64,000 bases of DNA, taken from positions 87,463,789-87,527,788 of the forward strand of contig CM034531.1 of the NCBI GenBank assembly GCA_020002185.1, given 5' to 3'. The position numbers and the translations under genes were made by a program. Positions 35,518 through 45,680 of this stretch are shown piece after piece. Position 1 is the first letter of the stretch; every line of letters begins with the position of its first letter. The notes beneath the pieces were generated by a model. It did not search any database and had not been told where the DNA came from. It saw only the letters and a program-made list of their open reading frames with translations. Source of the stretch: Paraescarpia echinospica (taxonomy: Eukaryota > Annelida > Polychaeta > Sabellida > Siboglinidae).

Positions 35518-37086
35518 AGATTGTATTAGAGGAAGTTGCAGCAAGGAATTTCTTGCTGATCTGTGTCAGGAGCATGCTGTCTTTGACCAAGGTATGAGGG
35601 TGACTGTTAATGAAATTAGTGAAATTATCAAAGATTTATCTTACAATAAGTCACCTGGTTTAGACGGCATTACTAGCGAGCACATGAAGTGGGCAGATCG
35701 ACAGCTGCCAGTTTTATTGGCTATATTGATGTCGGCTATACTTACACATGGTTACGTACCGGGAAATATGCAAAAATCTGTCATTGTTCCCATTATTAAG
35801 GATAAAAATAAACGTGTCAGCGACAGAGATAACTATAGACCGATATGTCTGTCTAATGTATTCACAAAAATAGTGGAAAAAATACTGTATAATAGGATGC
35901 AAAGTCATCTACGAACTACAAGTAACCAATTTGGGTTCAAACCCAAACATGGGACAGAAATGTGTGTATTTGTGTTGAAGGAGCTCCTTCGATATTACAC
36001 TAATCATGGGTCATGCATGTATGTTGCCTTCCTTGATGCCTCCAAGGCATTTGACAGGGTGAATCACACAACATTATTTAGGAAGCTACTTAAGCTTGGA
36101 GTGTCTAAATATTTAATTAAAGTGATATGTCAGTGGTACTGTAATCAGACTATGTGTGTTAAATGGGGTTCGGTATTTTCCAACTTCTTCTCTGTGACTA
36201 ATGGAGTTAAACAAGGGGGTATGCTATCTCCTTTCTTATTTAATTTATACATGAATGATTTGAGTTTGCTACTGATGAAACTACCCATCGGATGCTATTG
36301 TGGTGATAAAACTGTTAATCACCTCATGTATGCTGATGACATTGTACTACTGGCTCCATCGGCTAAGGGGTTGCAAAGACTGCTAGATGTTTCATACAAT
36401 TATGGATGTGACAACGACATATTGTTTAACAGAGTAAAGTCGCAGATAATGTTTTTTGACACAAGACAAACCGGTTTTGAAGTAGCTATTAAGCTTGGTG
36501 ATGCAGTTCTGAATACAACGAAGGCATACAAATATCTTGGCCATATAATCTGTAATGATCTGTCAGATGAAACGGATATGAAATCCAAAGAAAGGAGTTT
36601 GTACGGCAGAAGCAATATTCTACTCAGGAATTTTCACTTTTGTTCAGTGAAGGTGAAGAACAAACTGTTCACATCCTATTGTAGTAATGTGTATTTATGT
36701 TCCTTATGGGCTAATTATAGAAAAGCCGCTATGCAGCACTTTATTGTTTCCTATAACAATGCATTTAGAATTATGCACAGCCTATCTATGAGGTGTAGTG
36801 CTAGCCTAATGTTTGTTAGTTCTGACACGGACTGTTGCAATACTAGATTTAGAAAATGCATGTACAGTCTTATGAGCAGAATATCTGCATCGACGAACAA
36901 CATTGTTGAGAGTATTATACACAGTGATGTTTATACGACCTCTGTATTGCGCAGGAAGTGGATTAGTGCAATTTATACACTATAATATACTTTTTATTTT
37001 ACTTTTTTACTATGGACATAGTGCATATTACACGTATGTTTTTTTGTCTGAAATAAAGATTGATTGATTGATTGATTGATTGATTG
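35518..37086 (+). mobile_element. 5'-truncated LINE with an intact RT frame and TTGA tail
   Basis: The element starts directly at the last base of the inverted repeat of the 2.4-kb element and ends with AATAAA followed by about seven units of GATT (37054-37086). The repeat tail and RT style place it among L2/Crack/Daphne-like LINEs or their relatives. The exact clade is not determined. It is a different family from CR1 copies A-E. Confidence 0.85.
35522..36985 (+). CDS. LINE reverse transcriptase, N-terminally truncated but open
   Basis: The frame is open from the 5' truncation to TAA at 36985 (488 codons; the first ATG is at 35594). The product is the RT part of a LINE ORF2 without its endonuclease. 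Motifs in order are NKSPGLDGITSEHMKW, DNYRPICLSNVF, FLDASKAFDRVNH, GVKQGGMLSPFLFNLYMNDL, and YADDIVLL with the two catalytic Asp. A thumb region (AYKYLGHIICNDLSDE) follows, then a C-terminal part without a clear Zn knuckle. It has no stop or shift, so the copy is young. It is the only unbroken RT core in the window. It has no promoter of its own that I can see. Confidence 0.88.
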   Translation, partial: CIRGSCSKEFLADLCQEHAVFDQGMRVTVNEISEIIKDLSYNKSPGLDGITSEHMKWADRQLPVLLAILMSAILTHGYVPGNMQKSVIVPIIKDKNKRVSDRDNYRPICLSNVFTKIVEKILYNRMQSHLRTTSNQFGFKPKHGTEMCVFVLKELLRYYTNHGSCMYVAFLDASKAFDRVNHTTLFRKLLKLGVSKYLIKVICQWYCNQTMCVKWGSVFSNFFSVTNGVKQGGMLSPFLFNLYMNDLSLLLMKLPIGCYCGDKTVNHLMYADDIVLLAPSAKGLQRLLDVSYNYGCDNDILFNRVKSQIMFFDTRQTGFEVAIKLGDAVLNTTKAYKYLGHIICNDLSDETDMKSKERSLYGRSNILLRNFHFCSVKVKNKLFTSYCSNVYLCSLWANYRKAAMQHFIVSYNNAFRIMHSLSMRCSASLMFVSSDTDCCNTRFRKCMYSLMSRISASTNNIVESIIHSDVYTTSVLRRKWISAIYTL

Positions 37087-37301
37087 TATTGCAACGTTGA
37101 CCTGAAGAGGTTCTACCGTTACGTCTGCAGTAGTGTGACTTTATCTGAGCGGCCATTCACCTATAGATAGTGCGCAGCAACCGTCGATTTAGTGCTGTTC
37201 CCGTAACCACAACATGTTTTTGTATTTAAAGAAAAAGCTATCTGCCGCTCCCCACGTTATAAATATCTGCGCTCTCATTTCCATAGGTTACTGTGCGGCT
37301 T

Positions 37302-37381
37302 AATGTTATACATTATATCAAATGTTATACATTTTATCAAATGTTATACATTATATCAAATGTTATACATTATATCAAATG
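37302..37381. repeat. 19-bp tandem repeat, four units
   Basis: Four units of AATGTTATACATTATATCA, one with a T for A change. Confidence 0.9.
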
Positions 37382-37595
37382 TGTTGCTAAATATATATTA
37401 TGAATTACATCAAATGTGTTGATAATATATTATGACTGTTGTGCTCGCTGAATAGATAACTATAACATCCGCGTCGTGTGAGGCTGACGAAGAGTATGAG
37501 AAGTCATTACCAAACAGGTGTGCGGCTATTATGCGTGAGTGACTGAGTGAGTGAGTGACTGGGTCCGTCCGTCCGTCCGTTCGTCCTTCCGTCCG

Positions 37596-37694
37596 TCGGT
37601 CGGTCGGTCGGTCGGTCGGTCGGTCGGTCGGTCGGTCGGTCGGTCGGTCGGTCGGTCGGTCGGTCGGTCGGTCGGTCGGTCGGTCGGTCGGTCA
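37596..37694. repeat. GGTC tetranucleotide microsatellite
   Basis: About 25 nearly perfect CGGT units, flanked by CCGT and CAGT variants. Confidence 0.97.
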
Positions 37695-38147
37695 GTCAGT
37701 CTCCTTCCGTATATTTCTGTCTCCCCAGTCTTCGTCTGTCTCTTTCTGTCTCCTGCCGTCTCCCTCATTCTCATGAAGTACGTTGATCTGCGAAAGGATC
37801 GTTTTGTTTTGAAAGTTCGTCATACGCGGTTGCTTTCAACATTTTGTCATCATCCATGTGAACTACATGCCCAGTCCAGGTCAATTCCACGGAGGTAATA
37901 TCGACTCGATGCATGACAATCCAGAACAGAGTTGGATGTCATTGTTCATTACGTGATCCGACCACATGTTTCCGAGAATCGGACGAACGTGACGTAGCTG
38001 GACTCGTAACTGTCGCCAACTGTACTGTAATGTGATTGATAAAGTGTTGTATCTTCACACACTACACACTATGCCTGCGCGAACGTTCGGTTTTGTTGCG
38101 AATATCCACACAATGATATTGCGTAGATATTTATACTCATTCACTCA

Positions 38148-38470
38148 CTCGCTCGCTCGCTCGCTCGCTGGCTCGCTCGCTCGCTCACTCACTCACTCAC
38201 TCACTCACTCACTCACTCACTCACTCACTCACTCACTCACTCACTCACTCACTCACTCACTCACTCACTCACTCACTCACTCACTCACTCACTCACTCAC
38301 TCACTCACTCACTCACTCCCTCCCTCACTCCCTCACTCACTCACTCACTCACTCACTCACTCACTCACTCACTCACTCACTCACTCACTCACTCACTCAC
38401 TCACTCACTCACTCACTCACTCACTCACTCACTCACTCACTCACTCACTCACTCACTCACTCACTCACTC
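38148..38470. repeat. CACT tetranucleotide microsatellite
   Basis: About 80 units of CTCA, with a CTCG start and a CTCC interruption near 38315-38335. Confidence 0.97.
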
Positions 38471-39177
38471 ACACACGCACTTACAACATACACATACACC
38501 TACACAAAACCCACGAAACCACACACATCAACCCACCCTCCCTCTATGTCCCCACATATACACACACATGAAATATATTTAAATGGTGTGTTACGATTGA
38601 CACATTACCACTACTATAACTCAATGTCCTAGTGGTTTGCATGAGTGTGCGCGGTGGCTCCCTTGTAGCTATTTCACCCGCGGTTTGACGTGCATCGATA
38701 TAGGTCGCCTCCCTGCCCGCCACCTGCTGTTCGGGGTAAGTGTTGGCTCTCAGACGAACGAGTGTTGTCGGCTGGAGGCATCACTCTAGGCGATACAGCG
38801 TGCACTTGTCCAGGCGGTCTTGAGCCGTTCTCTATCGTCGCCACCCCAGCGATGGTTTCATCCGCAGGTTACATTTTCCGTTCGTCTCGTTTTAGAATAA
38901 ATTCGCAAACAATCACGAATATCCAGGCGGGGTGTGGCAGGAAGTGGGGGAGAGGTGTTGAGTATATATGGGAGGTGGAAGGGAAGTATGGAATGGAGAC
39001 CCCTGTCACACCCACCCACCCACTCTACATGATACGACTTGCTAACACGCACGCTTGTTTTGATGAAGCCATCGAACACACTGTAGCGTACACAATGTTA
39101 ACCGCTTCCAGTAAAAAGTCGGCCAGAATGGACAGCGTATGTCCTCGTCTATGTATTATATCCATAGGTCAGCGGGA

Positions 39178-39318
39178 GCGGCGGGGCTTGTGTAGTGTTT
39201 AGCACATCCGCCTGGCATGCCAGCGCTCTGAGTTCAAAACCCGGACATTGGGGACTGTGTATCCATCGTGACTCTGAAATCACATTAATGTCGGCCCGGT
39301 CTCAATTTGGGACGTTAA
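39178..39318 (+). repeat. tRNA-derived SINE, 5' part
   Basis: The head GCGGGGCTTGTGTAGTG (A box) and GAGTTCAAAACCC (B box) are arranged as in a tRNA, with an Ala-like anticodon loop. A non-tRNA body follows (GTCGGCCCGGTCTCAATTTG). The body is interrupted by the TTAA-flanked transposon at 39319 and seems to resume at 40394. Confidence 0.55.
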
Positions 39319-39598
39319 AGGCCATATCCTGGGATAAAATGTGCTCTGTACCTTAATAACAAATGGTTGATACCCTTTCAAATGATGATATTGTCAAAAT
39401 GTTTAAATATCGTATATGAGCATACGACATAAAAAGAGCCTTTAAATTTGCCATTGTACGGAAACTCCCGAGCGATGCCGTGTTTGCATTTGTTGCTGAA
39501 ACGTGACGTCAGTTGTGGTTCCGCCGTCAGTTAGTGCAGCGGCTTCACGCCTGCGGCCCTGCGTTGTCGCGCGGTGTCATGTAAACAACTCGATACAA

Positions 39599-39880
39599 AT
39601 GGCGGCTTACTCGAGTAGTTCAGAGAGCGATATCAATTTTGACGCGGATCACGAAATGTTTGATCATATATATTTCGGTGACAGTGAGGATGACATTGCC
39701 GAGATCGACAATGTTGATGTTAGTCAGCACGTTGTGGCACCGTATAGACACGAACCAGAGAAGAAGCTACGACAACTGACCGGGCCCACTTGCGCAGATT
39801 CGCCGGTAACCGATTCGCCTTCGGCTTCGCCTCTGTTGTGTTCTTCGAAGGAACGGCATATTTCTTTACATCTGACTTAG
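39599..39880 (+). pseudogene. Start of an acidic transposon-borne protein, truncated
   Basis: ATG at 39599 begins MAAYSSSSESDINFD, then an acidic stretch (FGDSEDDIAEID) and APYRHEPE. In other invertebrate transposons a PYxFEPE motif often precedes a Cys-rich WC.CG.C domain. Here that domain is missing, and the frame runs into the antisense of the THAP gene. It is probably the fused remainder of a second element gene. Confidence 0.5.
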
Positions 39881-40098
39881 GCCTGAAACCCATCTTCCAG
39901 TGTACGAAGCCTTCGAAGTCGTCAGGCGCAACGAAATGCGAACCACAAATAATGCTAGTTGTGCGTCCAACCGGCCCTGCCGTTTCGAACAAAACCGTCC
40001 CATTTCTGCCGAATAACTGGCTCTTTGGGAAATTTGTGCACATAATGGCCAGTCAGATTCGAATTGTTGCAGTTTCCAACAACATATTTGTTCACCAT
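39750..40098 (-). pseudogene. THAP zinc-finger protein, N-terminus, frameshifted
   Basis: The minus strand from ATG at 40096-40098 reads a THAP domain, a C2CH DNA-binding finger. It runs MVNKYVVGNCNNSNL, HKFPKEPVIRQKWDGFVR, then after a frameshift near 39970 it continues IICGSHF, DDFEGF, MGFRPKSDVKKYAVPS. The CxHF and AVP box are typical of the domain's C-terminal half. The transposase part beyond it is absent. In the complete element it would recognise the transposon ends. Confidence 0.75.
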
Positions 40099-40393
40099 TT
40101 CTATATGTGAACGAATGTATACCAGTTCAAACATCCACCAAAGAAATCCAGCCGCCGAGAACGCTTGCCATCCCGGGAATGTTTTCCACAACTGACGTCA
40201 CGATTCTGCCCCTCGCGGCATTTCCGGAAAACAGACTTTTCTACGCCTGCACCAAGACAGGTCCCGTTTAATGTCAATTTTAGAAATGTTTCAGCAAACG
40301 TGTGGTTTCACGGTTGTCATTATATTGCAGAACACATATGTACATGCATATTTTTATACTTATTAGCAATTTTTTTCTCCCAGGATATGGCCT

Positions 40394-40461
40394 TTAAAGA
40401 ACCACTGAGGACGACAGGCACCCTGGCAGTGACAATCCTCAGTGCCAGCATATGAAGGTCG
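40394..40461 (+). repeat. Possible 3' remainder of the interrupted SINE
   Basis: After the second TTAA the sequence AGAACCACTGAGG continues as the flank of the empty site. It is short and was not matched elsewhere in the window. Confidence 0.3.
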
Positions 40462-40612
40462 GTTTGTGTTATTGTAATTACAATGTAATGGTCTTATGCG
40501 GTCTCAATCAACTAGTCAGCCTTTTTTAGAACATTATATTATGTTCTGAAAAAGGCTGACTAGTTGAATGAAACCTCATAAGTCCATTACATTTTAATCA
40601 CAATAATACAGA
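40462..40612. repeat. 150-bp near-palindrome (foldback)
   Basis: Two arms of about 73 bases face each other. The centre is AGAACAT-TATATT-ATGTTCT, the inner stem is CAACTAGTCAGCC, and the arms extend to GTTTGTGTTATTG / CAATAATACAGAC, with about 10 mismatches. It could be a palindromic MITE or the source of a long hairpin RNA. Confidence 0.85.
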
Positions 40613-40619
40613 CTAATTC

Positions 40620-42080
40620 TAGCCAGTTAATATAGCATGTTGCCGACCGCTGGAAAAGACTAGATCTAGAGCGGGTCTTAATCCTTGGGTCACAATACAA
40701 AATAATACGGGTCGTTAAGCCATTTTGAGTGGGTCGCCATGAATCTCCCGTGACTATCCGAACTGTCCTCCGTTGCCCCGCTTGCTTGTACCAGATGCAC
40801 TGGAGAAGAATAATGTGTGCCACATGTTGCATAAAGTTGAATGTCACACAGCATTTCTAATTCATGGAACATTTGGTGTTTGCATATTTATGGGCAAGTC
40901 AAGTTTTGTTTGATGCCGCCGAAAATGCGTCATACTCGCTCTGTGCGAAAAAAGTTCAAATATCGTTTTAATTAGCAAGACCAGGTACGGTATATTGTTT
41001 GTCCGATTATCTGCTACCTTAAATCACCATTATGAAGTCACGTAGCACAATATCCTTAACATATTGTCGAAATAGTAAACCTTCCAGATCGAAATATATA
41101 TTATTCCTATTCATCAATGAATCTTTTATCACAAGTTAACAGTTTAAAGGCATGGTTCGCCGTGCAAGTCCAACAATATGAATTTGGGTGGCAGCTAAAA
41201 AATTAAGAACCGCTCACGTAGCAAATGAATACTTTGCCTCTTCTGTGTCCAGATTTACACCGAGGTGTCATTACAAATTGTTCTTTAGTTATTCTCAATA
41301 CCAACCTGTTTATAAGGTTTAGGTCGAGTCTTCGACGGCAACGTAGCTTGTTACATAAAGACGACTAACGCGTGTCGCTATGCTGATTCAACACAGCGTG
41401 AAACTGCATCAATCTCTGAAGCGCGAACAGGCGGTCGGGTTGCAATAGGTATTTAGAAATGGCGGGATTCTGAGTGATGCAGCTCGGAACTCGTCAGCTC
41501 GGCAATAACAATATTCCTTTCTAATGATCAAAGTCAGTTAATTCGATGTTTTGTTTGCAGATAATATGCACGCGTTTACTAACCCGACTATTTGAGCATC
41601 AACTAATCCGCTTATCAATATGCTAAAAGAACCGAGGAGGGATTTAAAATATACTCGCCCCTAATATACCATGTAACCTCCATCTTGCAAGCTGCATATG
41701 TCGTTTTAGATATATTGGTGAAATCACTACTTTGTGATTGCCAAGAAACAAGCGCAAACTTATAAATAAAAGAGTGTCTTAAATATCGGGCTTGTTTACG
41801 TTATGTTGGTTGAGTTCCCTCGTCATTATCACACGCCACGTGTAACATGTGGTGATCCATTACCATTAATCGATTACCTTTTTACATGTTAACTAATAAT
41901 TTGTTTCCACGCCTCTGCTCTCTTCGTTATTGGCCCACCTACATCCGCACCAAATGACCTATCCTAATCTTCCGGCTTCTTATCAGTTCCCCGTTAAGCT
42001 GAGTTTGTTTCATCTCATTGATTCTCGTCCAATGTATCCTTTTTGTTCTTAAATTCTCCGTGCCCAGGCTTTCTCGCAAG
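40620..42080. other. No gene seen
   Basis: Only short frames without motifs or repeats. Confidence 0.5.
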
Positions 42081-42084
42081 CTCA

Positions 42085-42208
42085 TAGCTGTTGTTGTTGC
42101 TGTTGTTGTTGGTGATGATGCTATTGTTGTTGCTGCCGATGTTGTTGTTGTTGTTGCTGCTGCAGTTATTGTTGTTGCTGCCGAATAGGTTGCTGCTGTT
42201 CAAGTTGC

Positions 42209-42240
<32 letters not shown>

Positions 42241-42425
42241 TTCCAATAGCTGTTGTTGTTGCTGTTATTGTTGTTGCTGCTGAAGACGTTGCTGCTGTTG
42301 TTGTTGTTTCTGCTGCTGTTGTTGCTGCTGGTGCTACTACTAATCCTAACCTTATCCTCTGATGCAGCTGTTGTTGTTGTTGTTGTTATTTCTGCCTCTG
42401 CTGCTGCTGCTGTCTGCTGCTATGT
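42085..42425. repeat. GTT/GCT trinucleotide repeat tract
   Basis: Imperfect runs of TTG, CTG and GCT (CAG-type on the minus strand). Minus frames would give Asn/Ser/Gln runs and plus frames Leu runs. No flanking coding sequence is seen, so I treat it as a microsatellite. Confidence 0.85.
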
Positions 42426-43037
42426 CAGTGTCTCCGTTTAAGTACCACAACGCCCATCTGCCGTTACACGTTCACGTGTTCAGAACTTTTTTTCAAAATT
42501 TAGTCGACATGTTTCTACAAATACATGACATCTATTTGTGTACTGGCATTTTCCAGAGGTCGACGAACCATGTTGTAATTGGCTAGTTTGGGGAAGAGGC
42601 GAATGATTGGTTGATGTGATGTGACGTAGCAGTGGCGGATAACTCCCGCGTCTGTTCGCTAGTCACTCATTCACGAAAGGACCTCCTATCGTTTCGTTCG
42701 TATGTCAGGCGGGTATCAGCACGGGAGAAAAAGGTGCTTGTTTTGCGCTGCTCTTCAGGGCATTTCTCAAGTGGCATGCATGAGGGTTAATTCGTGATGG
42801 GTCGGGAACGCCTATACAGTGCCGTAGCTGTGAACAGTGTGAAGTCGAACAGGTATGATGAAACAATGATAGAATGCTAAATCAACGTACAATTAACCAA
42901 TACTAGGAGACGTCGTACGAACAGTGAGAGGCGATTAACGTGAGATCAATATAGTGTCGAGAAACTTAGTGTATTTGAATGCACGGTGTTTTCAGCGGAT
43001 ACCACCAGTAAGGCAACCAGAGGCTGATTACGCGACA

Positions 43038-43366
43038 ATGCAACTGCGACATCTCGCTGTCACGCTGTGCGCTGTCGTCATAGCGCTGACGTCAGTCGTG
43101 TTGGGAGACACTGCCCGGACAGGGGGACCGATAGCTTGTACAGGCAGGCGACTGGCGCGACAACAACGACAACGTATCACCTCGCGACAGCGAAAAGTGA
43201 CGCGGCGTCGGCAGCAGATGCATTTAGATGTTGAACCGTCAACGACCAACGAGACACTATCGCCGGCAGAGAAAGAGACAACTGAAGAAGCGACGACATC
43301 GGACTGGTCTGAAATGACAACACCGCGTCCGACACAAAACAACGACAGGTGGCGTGCTACGCAGAG
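43038..43366 (+). CDS. First coding exon of a secreted protein, possibly the TGF-beta gene
   Basis: The frame opens at ATG 43038 with a signal peptide: MQLRHLA, then the hydrophobic core VTLCAVVIALTSVVLG, with likely cleavage before DTAR. A strongly basic stretch follows (RRLARQQRQR, SRQRKVTRRRQQ), then a Thr/Glu-rich tail with one N-glycosylation site (NET). It ends at AGAG|GTAAGG, a good donor, leaving two extra bases. An upstream in-frame ATG at 42954 would put the hydrophobic core too far in. It lies on the same strand 1.7 kb before the right TGF-beta exon, across the gap, so it may be the start of that ligand precursor. The phases do not join directly, so at least one exon in between would be needed. 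Confidence 0.55.
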
Positions 43367-43429
43367 GTAAGGTGTTAAATCCCAATTAAGAAGCAGAGAA
43401 GGAGAGGGGGAGAAGTGTGTGAGTATGTC

Positions 43430-43711
43430 GGGGGGGGGGGGGGGGGGGATGGAGGGTGAGAGTGGGTGTGTGTGTGTGGGGAGGAGGGAATGGGGGATGG
43501 AGGGCGGGTGGATGTGTAGACAGGCAGGCAGGCAGGCAGGCAGGCGGGCAGGCGGGCAGGCGGGCAGGCGGGCAGGCGGGCAGGCGGGCAGGCGGGCAGG
43601 CGGGCAGGCGGGCAGGCAGGCAGGCGGACGCACAGACGGAGAGAGAGGGGTAAGACAAGGAGGAAGGGAGGAACAGAGGGAGAAAGGGGGAAAAGAAAGA
43701 AAGAGAGAGAG

Positions 43712-43781
<70 letters not shown>

Positions 43782-43860
43782 CGAGGGAGCGAGGGAGAGG
43801 GAGAGGGAGAGGGAGAGGGAGAGGGAGAGGGAGAGAGCGAGAGCGAGAGCGAGAGAGAGA
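43430..43860. repeat. G run, CAGG/CGGG repeats and GA repeats before the gap
   Basis: There is a run of 18 G's (about 43431-43448), a CAGGCGGG array (43520-43626), and GA-rich arrays (43696-43860). Such sequence explains the assembly gap that follows. Confidence 0.95.
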
Positions 43861-43960
43861 TTTACGCAGTGAGAGCAGACAAACAACCAATAATCGTTCA
43901 GCTTATCGCTAGAGTCTGGTAACACCAAAGCAGATACCCACGCTGATGCAGAGAATGAAC

Positions 43961-44960
43961 NNNNNNNNNNNNNNNNNNNNNNNNNNNNNNNNNNNNNNNN
44001 NNNNNNNNNNNNNNNNNNNNNNNNNNNNNNNNNNNNNNNNNNNNNNNNNNNNNNNNNNNNNNNNNNNNNNNNNNNNNNNNNNNNNNNNNNNNNNNNNNNN
44101 NNNNNNNNNNNNNNNNNNNNNNNNNNNNNNNNNNNNNNNNNNNNNNNNNNNNNNNNNNNNNNNNNNNNNNNNNNNNNNNNNNNNNNNNNNNNNNNNNNNN
44201 NNNNNNNNNNNNNNNNNNNNNNNNNNNNNNNNNNNNNNNNNNNNNNNNNNNNNNNNNNNNNNNNNNNNNNNNNNNNNNNNNNNNNNNNNNNNNNNNNNNN
44301 NNNNNNNNNNNNNNNNNNNNNNNNNNNNNNNNNNNNNNNNNNNNNNNNNNNNNNNNNNNNNNNNNNNNNNNNNNNNNNNNNNNNNNNNNNNNNNNNNNNN
44401 NNNNNNNNNNNNNNNNNNNNNNNNNNNNNNNNNNNNNNNNNNNNNNNNNNNNNNNNNNNNNNNNNNNNNNNNNNNNNNNNNNNNNNNNNNNNNNNNNNNN
44501 NNNNNNNNNNNNNNNNNNNNNNNNNNNNNNNNNNNNNNNNNNNNNNNNNNNNNNNNNNNNNNNNNNNNNNNNNNNNNNNNNNNNNNNNNNNNNNNNNNNN
44601 NNNNNNNNNNNNNNNNNNNNNNNNNNNNNNNNNNNNNNNNNNNNNNNNNNNNNNNNNNNNNNNNNNNNNNNNNNNNNNNNNNNNNNNNNNNNNNNNNNNN
44701 NNNNNNNNNNNNNNNNNNNNNNNNNNNNNNNNNNNNNNNNNNNNNNNNNNNNNNNNNNNNNNNNNNNNNNNNNNNNNNNNNNNNNNNNNNNNNNNNNNNN
44801 NNNNNNNNNNNNNNNNNNNNNNNNNNNNNNNNNNNNNNNNNNNNNNNNNNNNNNNNNNNNNNNNNNNNNNNNNNNNNNNNNNNNNNNNNNNNNNNNNNNN
44901 NNNNNNNNNNNNNNNNNNNNNNNNNNNNNNNNNNNNNNNNNNNNNNNNNNNNNNNNNNNN
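43961..44960. other. Assembly gap of 1000 N
   Basis: Exactly 1000 unknown bases, flanked by GA-rich and CA-rich repeats. The round number suggests a placeholder size. Confidence 0.99.
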
Positions 44961-44982
44961 ACACACACACACACACGCACAC

Positions 44983-45028
<46 letters not shown>

Positions 45029-45101
45029 GCACACGCACACCCACACGCACGCATACACACACTCTTGTCACACTGTTCCTTATCCCGTTTACTTCTCCCA
45101 G

Positions 45102-45217
45102 ACTTGGGGTGGCATGACTGGATCATTCAGCCAGAGGGCTTCGAGGCGGCTGTATGCAGCGGAACATGTCCCGGTAGAGTGAAGTTCGGCCCGAACCACA
45201 TACACCAAAAGGAGAAG
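45102..45217 (+). CDS. TGF-beta family ligand, penultimate exon (right copy)
   Basis: It is identical in all 116 bases to the exon at 8697-8812 and has the same acceptor and donor: LGWHDWIIQ signature, then CSGTC (CxGxC). It joins in phase 0 to the exon at 48550 across a 3.3-kb intron, enlarged by a TTAA-flanked transposon. A signal-peptide exon on the same strand (43038-43366) lies beyond the gap, so this copy is the more likely complete gene. It would act outside the cell as a receptor ligand. Confidence 0.87.
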
Positions 45218-45680
45218 GTAAACTGTATACATGCATGGTTATCATCACTTTAATAAACAATACATAATCACAGTAATTCCGAGGTATGTCATTTTCACAG
45301 GAAAACCGCTAATTATTTTTGTGTCACTACGATTTTGTGTGTGTTACTTTTATAGTACACAACAATATGTAGAACAATATGGCATCACGATCACAATTTT
45401 TTAATCAAATTACTGGAAATAAGATGTGTATGTCAGAAAACTAAACTATGCTAGTGTACATAGCACTTGTTAGCCATCTTGTGGATATTACGTAATTAAT
45501 TTACAGACAACAGTAAGAACGAGACATAATATATAAGATGGGTGAAATACAAATATGGCCAACCCAACTAGGTCTACGCTTATTCCATAACTGAGATAAT
45601 GTTGATACGAAAACCGCCTGAAATAATGTATGACAGCACAAGATACTAGGGGAATATGCAGTGTTCAAACATTCGTTTAA

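Larger units (their letters stand above)
39319..40393. mobile_element. TTAA-flanked THAP transposon, Kolobok-like, internally deleted
   Basis: The element has 16-bp perfect terminal inverted repeats (AGGCCATATCCTGGGA) and a TTAA on each side (39315-39318, 40394-40397). TTAA target sites and purine-rich AGG ends fit the Kolobok superfamily, whose transposases can carry THAP domains. At 1075 bp it is a short derivative. It holds the start of one gene on each strand, pointing toward each other. Confidence 0.8.

Noticed and set aside
38032..38571. Frame of 179 codons rich in LTHS
   Set aside because: It is the CACT microsatellite; there is no other sequence feature of a gene.
38690..39202. 170-codon frame on the plus strand
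   Set aside because: No recognisable domain. It ends at the start of a SINE, and its composition looks like non-coding GC-rich sequence.
42015..42203. Asn/Ser-rich 62-codon frame, possible polyglutamine or prion-like protein
   Set aside because: It lies wholly in a trinucleotide repeat with no flanking coding sequence.
43386..45253. Long frames running across the N gap
   Set aside because: Unknown bases cannot support a reading frame, and both sides are simple repeats.
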